Positions 1 to 6,181 of a stretch of 7,523 bases of DNA are shown piece after piece. The first letter of the stretch is position 1. Every line of letters starts with the position of its first letter. The stretch covers positions 1 to 7,523 of the forward strand of contig JANLIQ010000077.1 of the NCBI GenBank assembly GCA_024654065.1. The letters run 5' to 3'. This DNA is from Candidatus Berkelbacteria bacterium. Its GTDB lineage: Bacteria; Patescibacteriota; UBA1384; 2-12-FULL-50-11. The notes beneath the pieces are model-generated. The model had not been told where the DNA came from. It searched no databases and worked only from the letters and a program-made list of their open reading frames with translations. The position numbers were made by a program, and so were the translations under genes.

Positions 1-34
1 TAATCTCTCGTTCATAATACGTCAGTCTTGTCAT
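1..34 (-). CDS. Possible 5' end of a leftward gene (partial; faint IS30-like N-terminus)
   Basis: Reading leftward from an ATG at 34-32 gives an open frame to the window edge, MTRLTYYEREI (11 residues). A GGAG (complement of 39-42) sits 4 bases upstream of the ATG and a TAATAT -10-like hexamer (complement of 61-66) lies further upstream, as expected for a gene divergent from the dehydrogenase. The pattern L-T-x-x-E-R-x-I resembles the start of the helix-turn-helix region of IS30-family transposases, but eleven residues cannot establish a family. It may be an unrelated gene or no gene at all. Confidence 0.3.
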   Translation of the reverse strand, partial: MTRLTYYEREI

Positions 35-53
35 GCATCTCCACACCTTCTAG

Positions 54-71
54 TCGGCTTATATTAGCCGA
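54..71. promoter_or_regulatory. Inverted repeat enclosing a -10-like box between divergent starts
   Basis: TCGGCT (54-59) and AGCCGA (66-71) are perfect 6-base complements separated by TATATT (60-65). The centre reads as a -10-like hexamer on either strand (TATATT on +, TAATAT over 61-66 on -). It lies between the dehydrogenase and the possible leftward gene at 1-34. It could be an operator over a divergent promoter. A terminator is less likely, because no T-run follows on either side. No good -35 is visible at standard spacing for the + strand; a second -10-like box, TAGAAT, is at 88-93. Confidence 0.3.
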
Positions 72-138
72 AGTGTTTCGATGACTCTAGAATCTACCAG
101 TTTGGTGCGTGGGTTTACTTTCAGGCGGTTTTACCTTA

Positions 139-1257
139 ATGATTAGTCTGATGCGCACAAAGACTGCACCAGAAATTTACGTAACCGTTGAAGATAAAAA
201 GCTTGGTATGACCGGTTTCCTGGTAGTTGAAAGTACGGAAGTTGGTCCCGGTAAGGGCGGGATGCGTATGACCTCAAACGTCACTATCGGAGAAGTAGAG
301 CGATTAGCTGACACCATGACCTGGAAAAACAGTCTCTTTGAATTACCCTTTGGTGGTGCTAAGTCCGGTATTGTTTGGAACGGGGGATCAGACGGATTGA
401 AAGAACAGTTTGTTCGTTCCTTTGCTCGTAAGATTAAAGAATACATTCCCTCCAAGTACGTTGCCGGACCAGATGTTAATAGCGGGGAGAAAGAGATGGT
501 ATGGATCGCTGACGAACTTAAACGCTGGGACTCCTCCACTGGAAAGCCGTCAGATTACTGCGAAACAAAAGATGGCAAGAAATTCTGTGGTTTACCGCAC
601 GAGTTAGGTAGCACTGGTTTTGGCGTTGCCATTGCTGTTGAGACGACCGCCAAGTTACTCAACCTTGATCCAACAGCCACAACGGTTGGTATTCACGGTT
701 TCGGTAACGTTGGAACTTTTGCTGCTAAGCACTTGTGCGAGCGAGGCTACAAGATAGTACTACTGGCTGGCTCCAAGGAAGCCACGTACCGGCCGGGGGG
801 ATTCAAGGCCTCAGAGATTCAGGATGTTATCGACAAAAAACAAACCTTAAATGACCTTCCTGGAAAGAAACTATCTCAGGAGAAATTCTGGTCAACCCCC
901 GTTGACGTCTTAATCCCCGCTTCTGTTACTAACGTAATAAACGAAACAAACTTTGAAACAATCCAATCTAGGTTGATCGTTGAGGGCGGAAACATTCCGA
1001 TGACAGTCCCAATCGAAGAACAGCTCCACCGTCGAGGAAAGGTGATCGTACCCGACTTTGTTGCTAATGGTGGCGGTATTATCTCTTCTTATGCGGAACT
1101 CCAGGGACTCAGTCCCGACCAAATGTTTAAGCTGGTGGAAGAAAAGATTAGTCGTACCACTAATGAAGTAATGACAAAAAGTATAGCTAACAGTCACTAC
1201 TCCCGAGACGTCGCTATCAAGCTTGCGAAGGCTAACCTAGCTAAACAACTCGGGTAG
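139..1257 (+). CDS. Glu/Leu/Phe/Val-type amino acid dehydrogenase, NAD(P)-dependent
   Basis: Predicted to catalyse reversible oxidative deamination of an amino acid (glutamate is the commonest substrate) to the 2-oxo acid and ammonium in the cytoplasm. Numbering from the in-frame GTG at 109, the N-terminal domain carries the substrate and catalytic motifs: GPGKGGMRM with K49, MTWKNSL with K73, PFGGAKSG with K85 and GPDVN with D122, matching the three lysines and the aspartate of the family. The Rossmann domain follows, with GIHGFGNVG at 194-202, VEGGN at 291-295, and the late motif VPDFVANGGG at 314-323. I prefer the ATG at 139 (372 residues) because AGGCGG lies at 123-128, ten bases upstream; GTG 109 (382 residues) and ATG 151 are alternatives. 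Members are usually about 410-450 residues, so this is a short version. The second glycine of the usual GGAKGG motif is serine. The 3' end overlaps the convergent gene by 17 bases. Substrate and NAD/NADP preference cannot be read reliably. Confidence 0.92.
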   Translation: MISLMRTKTAPEIYVTVEDKKLGMTGFLVVESTEVGPGKGGMRMTSNVTIGEVERLADTMTWKNSLFELPFGGAKSGIVWNGGSDGLKEQFVRSFARKIKEYIPSKYVAGPDVNSGEKEMVWIADELKRWDSSTGKPSDYCETKDGKKFCGLPHELGSTGFGVAIAVETTAKLLNLDPTATTVGIHGFGNVGTFAAKHLCERGYKIVLLAGSKEATYRPGGFKASEIQDVIDKKQTLNDLPGKKLSQEKFWSTPVDVLIPASVTNVINETNFETIQSRLIVEGGNIPMTVPIEEQLHRRGKVIVPDFVANGGGIISSYAELQGLSPDQMFKLVEEKISRTTNEVMTKSIANSHYSRDVAIKLAKANLAKQLG

Positions 1258-2470
1258 CGATCGGATTAACTGGTCTCTCTTCAACCCGGCTTGCTTTTCC
1301 CGACGCTACTCCCGCAAAGAGAAGTGTTAACCAGATTGCCGCTTGTCCGGTGTAGTGGTTAATAAAAATCCCGGCAACGGCCAGACCCAGAGCGGTAGCT
1401 CCCACTGCGATAGTAGTAGCTGTTTGGGCACGAAGTAACGACCAAACTAGACAGATCCAAAAGCCCAAGTAAGCCAGGGCCGCCAATAACCCCACCGCTT
1501 CGTAAGCGTCTAGGTAACTATTCTCGGTATAGTAGTTAGCTCCGCCATCGAGACGGTCCACCGAAACCAGACCAGCTGCACCAGCACCCCGACCCCAAAA
1601 GCCAATTTCGCCTCTCTGCTCCCAGACTCGCTCGTACTGCTCAAAACGCGTTGTGTTAGAAGCGGTTCGAACCAATTCTTCTGGTCTGGCAATTAGCAGA
1701 GCCCCGATCAGCACCAGTAATGCCACGAAGCTGACGGTGAGAAGACGGGCCGACTTTCCTAAAACTTGACGGCCAGTAGTAACGAGAGTGGCTCCGCCGA
1801 ATAAGAAGCCCGTGTAGCTACTGCGAGAAAAGGTTAGCAATATTGCCGCTAGCCCGAACACGCCGGTGGTGATGGCTAAATATTTAGGGATGACTTTCTG
1901 CCAGAGCGGCCAGAGCAGTAAACTTACCAGCAGGAACAGCCCTAAAGCATTCGGTCCGGCGAGAGTCGACTGAAGCCGTGTCAAGCTAGAGGCGAGATGA
2001 ATCTGCCCTAAGTAGCCCCGCCCGGTGCTGTCGATAGTCGTTCGCAGTAGCTCTGGCGCCACAAACTCAACGACTGCCCCGAGTACTACTAGCGCGGTCA
2101 CGAAGGCCAGGGCTTGCCAAAGTTTCTGCTTGGAACCAGTCAGGGGCCAAAGCTGAAGGGTTACATATAGTAGGAGTGGCTCGATCAGGTAACGCACCCC
2201 CCTCAACCACTGTAAGACGGAATCCTGACGATACCAGTAACTAACCAGCACCAAGAGGATAAAAAACAACGCCAGCCAAGTCGAGGGATTGGGTCTATGA
2301 AATTGTCGATACCTTACAATACTTAATATTATCAGGAGTCCCAGTAACAGATTGCGACCAAGCCCAACCAATTCCTGGCCAGTGACGCTGACGAGCCACG
2401 CCGACAAAGGCAAGAAAAAGATTAGCGCCGCCAAGCACCAAAGACGTAGTCGCTCAACTACTAGCGACAT
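1241..2470 (-). CDS. O-antigen ligase/polymerase-like (Wzy_C) integral membrane protein
   Basis: A very hydrophobic protein with roughly ten or more membrane segments, predicted to transfer or polymerise lipid-linked glycans on the outer face of the membrane. Numbering from ATG 2470 (409 residues), hallmarks of the Wzy_C family are LAGPNALGLF (170-179), TFSRSSYTG (213-221) at the end of a membrane segment, then a long extracytoplasmic loop with TTRFEQYERVW (273-283), GFWGRGAGA (290-298) and TENSYLDAYEAVG (315-327). The loop has Glu-Asn where many WaaL-type ligases have His-Asn, so ligase versus polymerase activity is uncertain. An upstream in-frame TTG at 2533 would overlap the preceding glycosyltransferase gene by 80 bases. 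ATG 2470 gives a 17-base overlap and is preferred, although no good Shine-Dalgarno precedes it (a GAG directly abuts the ATG). The gene is probably co-transcribed with the upstream glycosyltransferase. Its 3' end overlaps the convergent dehydrogenase by 17 bases. Confidence 0.85.
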   Translation of the reverse strand: MSLVVERLRLWCLAALIFFLPLSAWLVSVTGQELVGLGRNLLLGLLIILSIVRYRQFHRPNPSTWLALFFILLVLVSYWYRQDSVLQWLRGVRYLIEPLLLYVTLQLWPLTGSKQKLWQALAFVTALVVLGAVVEFVAPELLRTTIDSTGRGYLGQIHLASSLTRLQSTLAGPNALGLFLLVSLLLWPLWQKVIPKYLAITTGVFGLAAILLTFSRSSYTGFLFGGATLVTTGRQVLGKSARLLTVSFVALLVLIGALLIARPEELVRTASNTTRFEQYERVWEQRGEIGFWGRGAGAAGLVSVDRLDGGANYYTENSYLDAYEAVGLLAALAYLGFWICLVWSLLRAQTATTIAVGATALGLAVAGIFINHYTGQAAIWLTLLFAGVASGKASRVEERPVNPIATRVV

Positions 2471-3572
2471 CTCGATAAACTGCCAACGTTGATGCAGCCA
2501 TTTGGCGCCAAGAGTATTGCTTAACGCGCTCAAGGCCTTTGGCGACCAACTCTTCCGCTAATTCTTTGTTGATTAAGATTTTTTCAATCGCGTTGGCTAA
2601 TTCGTCAAGATTCTTGGGGTCAACCGACACGCCAGCGTCACCAACCACTTCAGGTAAACTGGAGGTATTACTCGTTACCACCGGAACTCCAGAGGCGAAG
2701 GCCTCTAGAACCATAATACCAAATCCTTCATACATACTAGGGTGAACATAAGTCAGTGCGGCCGAATAGATGGCGGCTAGGTCCTCGTCACTGACGAACC
2801 CGGGCGTGACAATGTTGGGATTAGCCGCTTGTTTCTGTTTGACCAATTCGGCAATCTGCGGGTTTTGAGTGTCCGATCGACCGCAGATTACTAAACCCAG
2901 ATCGGGGAATTGTTCAGCTAATTTTTCGTGCGCTGTCAATAATGCTGGCAAACCTTTATAGGCTTCCCAACGCGAGACAAAGAGCAAATATTTTTTTGGC
3001 AGGCCGAGACGCTCTTTAACAGCAATCTTTTCCCGCTCCGTATGAACTCGAAACATCTTTTCGCTTCCTTCCGGCGTGATGACAATTTTGTCATGTCGGT
3101 AGTGCAGCATCCCCACCAGATCGCGCCGGGTCGATTCTGACGGCACGATAATTTTCTTGGCTCTCTTGCAGTCTCTCATCGTCCAGCGGTATGCGATCTT
3201 ACGAATCAAAGACTTCTTCTGTGCCCCTGTCGGGTAGAGATGCATTATTAGGTCGTGAATCGTGACCACGAACGGTCGGCGGTACAGAATCGGGTGATTG
3301 AAATTAGTAAAATGAACCAAATCGAAGTTCTGAGCTTTCAAGATTCTAGGCAGTTTGGTCTGTTCACTCATTGAGTAGTGGACGGTCGGCACTACAAGCT
3401 TAGTCAGGTTTGGAGCGTGGAGGTCGAACTCTGGCTCGTCATCGGGGGTGATAATGGCGGTGTACGAATTTTCTTGATCAATTACCAGGAGTTCTTTCAA
3501 AAGATTGCGGCTGTAACGCCCCAACCCACCAGTACCCGAACGCCAAAAACGTAAGTCTAAGCCTATCTTCAT
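2454..3572 (-). CDS. GT4-family (glycosyl transferases group 1) glycosyltransferase
   Basis: A 372-residue retaining GT-B fold glycosyltransferase, expected to transfer a sugar from a nucleotide-sugar to a growing glycan at the cytoplasmic face of the membrane. The N-terminal domain begins MKIGLDLRFW and has the glycine-rich acceptor-side loop GTGGLGRYSRN (13-23) and VVTIHDLI (102-109). The C-terminal donor-binding domain has FVSRWEAYKG (198-207, with R201 and K206) and the E-x7-E motif EGFGIMVLE (E282, E290), followed by SGVPVVTSN (294-302) and PEVVGDAG (307-314). Length and motif order are normal for the family (about 350-400 residues), with no sign of damage. Start is ATG at 3572-3570; only a weak TGAG lies upstream, but a TAGAAT box ends 8 bases before the ATG. 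It is first in a leftward unit with the O-antigen ligase-like gene, which suggests a joint role in a surface or wall polysaccharide. Sugar specificity cannot be deduced. Confidence 0.93.
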   Translation of the reverse strand: MKIGLDLRFWRSGTGGLGRYSRNLLKELLVIDQENSYTAIITPDDEPEFDLHAPNLTKLVVPTVHYSMSEQTKLPRILKAQNFDLVHFTNFNHPILYRRPFVVTIHDLIMHLYPTGAQKKSLIRKIAYRWTMRDCKRAKKIIVPSESTRRDLVGMLHYRHDKIVITPEGSEKMFRVHTEREKIAVKERLGLPKKYLLFVSRWEAYKGLPALLTAHEKLAEQFPDLGLVICGRSDTQNPQIAELVKQKQAANPNIVTPGFVSDEDLAAIYSAALTYVHPSMYEGFGIMVLEAFASGVPVVTSNTSSLPEVVGDAGVSVDPKNLDELANAIEKILINKELAEELVAKGLERVKQYSWRQMAASTLAVYRDVASS

Positions 3573-3580
3573 GCACTCAT

Positions 3581-3586
3581 ATTCTA
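3581..3586 (-). promoter_or_regulatory. Candidate -10 box for the glycosyltransferase unit, possibly leaderless
   Basis: The complement of 3581-3586 reads TAGAAT, fitting the bacterial -10 pattern TAnnnT, and ends 8 bases before the glycosyltransferase ATG (3572). Transcription starting at the usual distance would begin at or next to the start codon, giving a leaderless mRNA, which agrees with the lack of a good Shine-Dalgarno. No clear -35 is visible. Confidence 0.35.
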
Positions 3587-3648
3587 GCGTTTTGAAAGAT
3601 TAAGAGAATCGTTTATCTTTTTTTAGACGCAACTTAGAGAGATCATTC

Positions 3649-3676
3649 TTGCCTATCCCAAGAGACTTGTTAGGAT
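3649..3676 (+). promoter_or_regulatory. Candidate promoter for the dockerin-cohesin gene pair
   Basis: TTGCCT (3649-3654) and TAGGAT (3671-3676) are separated by 16 bases and resemble -35 and -10 elements. The -10 ends 6 bases before the ATG at 3683, so transcription would start at about the start codon (leaderless). The same stretch offers a competing reading: AGGA at 3672-3675 is a reasonable Shine-Dalgarno 7 bases upstream of the ATG, in which case the promoter must lie further left within the 110-base divergent spacer 3573-3682. Confidence 0.35.
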
Positions 3677-3682
3677 ATAAAC

Positions 3683-4882
3683 ATGTTAAGACTGCGACGA
3701 GCGGTTTGTTCGGTAGTGGGTACAATGCTGTTAGTTGGGTCGTTTGGCCCATTTGAATCGGCCTTAGCCTTTGATACTTCCAGCGACAATTATATTAATG
3801 GTCAGTACTACAACTCGCTCGTCAGCGATGGTGATTTTGTTGATATTAACTCGATGAGCGTTGCTTCAATCCAATCTTTCCTATCTGGGAAGGGCGGGTA
3901 TCTGGCCAATGCCCCATCAAGTCAGCTCGGCGATCGAGCCGCTGGTAGAAATGCTGCCCAAATTATTTATGACGCCGCTCATGGATCAGGCGAAGCTTCG
4001 GGGTCTTTGAACGGTATCACTATCAATTCCTCAACCGGTTCAGTCAGTCCCAGAGCCCTGTTGGTAACGCTCCAAAAAGAACAGAGTCTGGTCACCCGGA
4101 CCGACTACTCTCAAAACGCCCTAGACAAAGCGATGGGCTACGGCTGTCCTGATTCTGGTGGTTGTAACGCCCGCTACGCCGGCTTCACCAACCAAGTTGA
4201 GTGGGCGGCCTGGCAGTTGCGCTACAACTACGAAGCGGCCGGAATGGATTCATCTTGGTGGGCTAGCCATTACTCAGGACCCCATTATTATGTTGGCTAC
4301 TCACGAAGTCACAACTGGAGCAGTACCTACTATGTCGTCACCTACAAGAACCGGGCGACCGCCTCGCTTTATCGCTATACCCCGCACGTTGGTTACGGCA
4401 ACTTTAACTTCTGGCGACTGATGATTGACTGGTTTGGCGTCGGCACAACGAGCGGTGGAGGAGCGGTTCTCGGCATTAATGACACCGAGACAATTTCTCA
4501 AGCCACTTACCGGAGTCACATTAAAATTGCCGGAACGAAAGCCAGCGAGGTACGAGCTTACTTTAGAGATACTCTAATGGCCGATATCGGCGCCACTAGC
4601 TGGAGTACCGAGTTTGATACTCCGCTTGGTGTGACCGACTATTATATTTATTACCGCGATACAAACGGGGTCGAACTGGCAAGCAAAAAGATCACTCTTG
4701 ACCGTCGCAAAACCGGTGATGTTAACGGAAGCGGCCGGGTCGATCTTTTGGACGTCTCCCATATGAGCAATGCCTGGGGCCTGACGGTTAAAGACGATGC
4801 CTGGTTAAATTTGAATCCCGACAGCGACAATGTTGTCGATTTGTTAGATCTGTCACTTCTCGCCAATAGCTTTGAAGGGTAG
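3683..4882 (+). CDS. Secreted lysozyme/transglycosylase-like protein with C-terminal dockerin
   Basis: A 399-residue exported protein. A signal peptide with Arg-rich N-terminus and hydrophobic core ends at about SALA|F (29/30). Residues 35-255 form a lysozyme/lytic-transglycosylase-like domain of a family I associate with Actinobacteria and Saccharibacteria: PRALLVTLQKEQSL (123-136) carries a candidate catalytic Glu (E133), followed by MGYGCPDSGGC with C155/C161 and by SLYRYTPHV (228-236) and NFWR (242-245). This is inferred from motif resemblance; peptidoglycan cleavage is not shown. A Gly/Ser linker (about 254-263) leads to an Ig-like beta domain (264-341). Residues 345-399 are a type I-like dockerin with two calcium loops: loop 1 D346, N348, S350, R352, D357 and loop 2 N378, D380, D382, V384, D389, each followed by a hydrophobic helix. 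Dockerins bind cohesins, and the next gene, 14 bases downstream, encodes one. The ATG has AGGA 7 bases upstream. Dockerin call is firm; enzymatic call is moderate. Confidence 0.88.
   Translation: MLRLRRAVCSVVGTMLLVGSFGPFESALAFDTSSDNYINGQYYNSLVSDGDFVDINSMSVASIQSFLSGKGGYLANAPSSQLGDRAAGRNAAQIIYDAAHGSGEASGSLNGITINSSTGSVSPRALLVTLQKEQSLVTRTDYSQNALDKAMGYGCPDSGGCNARYAGFTNQVEWAAWQLRYNYEAAGMDSSWWASHYSGPHYYVGYSRSHNWSSTYYVVTYKNRATASLYRYTPHVGYGNFNFWRLMIDWFGVGTTSGGGAVLGINDTETISQATYRSHIKIAGTKASEVRAYFRDTLMADIGATSWSTEFDTPLGVTDYYIYYRDTNGVELASKKITLDRRKTGDVNGSGRVDLLDVSHMSNAWGLTVKDDAWLNLNPDSDNVVDLLDLSLLANSFEG
4715..4879 (+). other. Type I-like dockerin domain (two Ca-binding repeats)
   Basis: This encodes residues 345-399 of the secreted lysozyme-like protein. 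Repeat 1 is GDVNGSGRVDLLDVSHM and repeat 2 is LNPDSDNVVDLLDLSLL; both follow the F-hand-like spacing D/N-x-D/N-x-D/S-x-x-x-x-x-x-D of dockerins. The two repeats share the block VDLLD at the end of each loop, as expected for the duplicated domain. The positions after each loop that set cohesin preference in clostridial dockerins are not identical here (V-S-H-M versus L-S-L-L), so the two faces may not bind equivalently. Confidence 0.85.
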
Positions 4883-4896
4883 AGTATATATATCTA

Positions 4897-6162
4897 ATGC
4901 TTAAGCTAAATAATCTCCTGGTTACTGGCGCGATTGTGAGTCTAGTTTCTCTCGTCAGCTTACCCGCCCAGGCTTTGGCGGCGGGGTCAATTACCGCATC
5001 GGGTGGTGGTAGCTATAACGCTGGGAATACTTTCACGATCACCGTTCGGGCATCGGGCGCCACCTTCGATAGCTTACAAGGCCTGATATCGGTCTCTGGG
5101 CCGGTCAGTATCGTCTCCTTCTCAGCGGGGGGCGCCACTTGGCTACCCGGTAAGAGCCCCAACAACAATAATCAATTCGTTGGCATCGTCAGCCCGACTA
5201 GCTCGCTGACTGTAGCCACAGTTAAACTCAAAGGAACGAAAGTTGGCTCTGGAAAAGTATCGGTATCCGGTGTTCGTTTGGCTCGTTCTGGCGCCGAAGT
5301 CGGCACTGGTGGTGGTTCAAGCAGTTACACAATTACTCCGGCGCTAGCCCCACCCGGCTCGGTCAGCGTTACGTCCAGCACCCACCCGAATCAAGAGGAG
5401 TCCTACGATGTGCCGACTGTCGAATTGGCTTGGAGCGCGCCCGGCAACGGCGCGACAGGCTACTCTACCGCATTTAACCAAAGCGCCGACACGACTCCGG
5501 TGGCCAAGATTGGTACAACCGACACGACTGCCAAATATGCCGACAATCCGGTCGGAACCTATTACTTTCACATCCGCGCCAACAATAAGGACGGCTGGAG
5601 CGAGACGACTCACTTTAAGATTAATATCAAACCCACGACCGATAGCACCCTGGCAGTTCCGGCTATAACCTCGATCACAACAGCACCTGATGCCACTAAC
5701 GATATCGAAGCTGGAACGCTGACCGGTATCGTCATAAAAGGCACCGGTCCAGCTGGCTACGCGATGATGCTGACCTTTACCCCTGACTGGGCTTTACCGG
5801 CCGACAATTATCCCGCCCCTATTATTACCGAGCAGGGAACCTGGGAGTTGACCGTTACCGATCCGATCAAAGCCGGTTTTTATAAACTGATCGCCGTCGG
5901 CAAGAAGGACTCAACCGTCTCGCCAGAGAGTCCAGCTATTACCTTTGAGGTATCGATTGCCGAGGGTGGCAAGATTCGCCTAGTTACTAGCGACGACGCT
6001 ACCGCCGCCTACAAACAGTCTCAAGAGCAAACTCGTGTCGCTGCCGCGACTGCCCGCAAAAAAATGGTCTGGGGTGGCCTAGCTGGGGTGGTCTTGCTTG
6101 CCGCTATCGTGTTGGGAACCATCTTCCGCCGTAAGCTGTTTTCAGGGTTTAACAAGATTTGA
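4897..6162 (+). CDS. Membrane-anchored cohesin-domain surface protein (single-cohesin scaffold)
   Basis: A 421-residue type I membrane protein that likely displays a dockerin receptor on the cell surface. The signal peptide ends near ALA|A (28/29). Residues 30-147 look like a cohesin: an all-beta domain with YNAGNTFTITVRASG (40-54), FDSLQGLISVSGPVSIVSF (57-75), NNQFVGIVS (91-99), LTVATVKLKG (104-113) and GSGKVSVSGVRLARSG (117-132), the usual order for that fold. Residues 152-246 are an Fn3-like module with SSTHP (160-164) and YYFHIRANNKDGWSETTHF (222-240), and 253-354 a bacterial Ig-like module. An Ala/Gln-rich juxtamembrane segment (368-387) precedes one membrane helix (391-410) and the basic tail RRK, placing the C-terminus inside. 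There is no LPxTG motif. The 14-base gap after the dockerin gene implies co-transcription; it is TA-rich and has no close Shine-Dalgarno (nearest AGGG about 18 bases from the ATG). The cohesin call rests on pattern and context; other beta-sandwich adhesin domains are the alternative. Confidence 0.82.
   Translation: MLKLNNLLVTGAIVSLVSLVSLPAQALAAGSITASGGGSYNAGNTFTITVRASGATFDSLQGLISVSGPVSIVSFSAGGATWLPGKSPNNNNQFVGIVSPTSSLTVATVKLKGTKVGSGKVSVSGVRLARSGAEVGTGGGSSSYTITPALAPPGSVSVTSSTHPNQEESYDVPTVELAWSAPGNGATGYSTAFNQSADTTPVAKIGTTDTTAKYADNPVGTYYFHIRANNKDGWSETTHFKINIKPTTDSTLAVPAITSITTAPDATNDIEAGTLTGIVIKGTGPAGYAMMLTFTPDWALPADNYPAPIITEQGTWELTVTDPIKAGFYKLIAVGKKDSTVSPESPAITFEVSIAEGGKIRLVTSDDATAAYKQSQEQTRVAAATARKKMVWGGLAGVVLLAAIVLGTIFRRKLFSGFNKI
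4984..5337 (+). other. Cohesin-like domain
   Basis: This encodes residues 30-147 of the anchored protein, directly after the signal peptide, so it would be the outermost domain from the membrane. It is rich in Gly, Ser, Thr and Val with alternating hydrophobic strands and a conserved-looking pattern: N-terminal strand F-T-I-T-V, a middle Ser-Phe-Ser turn, a late L-T-V-A-T-V-K-L strand, and a G-S-G-K-V-S-V-S-G strand. Its position beside a dockerin gene is the strongest support. Fold recognition would settle the call. Confidence 0.7.
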
Positions 6163-6181
6163 CATTTCGAGGCAGGCTAAG

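Noticed and set aside
177..539. Open frame of 120 codons on the minus strand within the dehydrogenase
   Set aside because: It is antisense to the catalytic motifs of a clear enzyme gene, and its translation has no domain-like pattern.
2471..2533. Upstream TTG start for the O-antigen ligase-like gene
   Set aside because: It would create an 80-base overlap with the glycosyltransferase and add hydrophilic residues before the first membrane segment; ATG 2470 is more economical.
4885..4893. TA-repeat between the dockerin and cohesin genes as an independent promoter
   Set aside because: It resembles a -10 but none of the hexamers fits TAnnnT, and no -35 is evident; co-transcription across 14 bases is simpler.
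5344..5613. Open frame of 89 codons on the minus strand inside the cohesin gene
   Set aside because: It lies fully opposite the Fn3-like module of a well-supported gene in GC-rich sequence, has no ribosome site and no recognisable protein features.
6100..6162. Sortase-type LPxTG anchor at the C-terminus of the cohesin protein
   Set aside because: No LPxTG-like motif precedes the membrane helix; only a helix plus basic tail is present.
6163..6181. Terminator between the convergent cohesin and small coiled-coil genes
   Set aside because: No stem with a following T-run is visible in the 19 bases or the immediate flanks.
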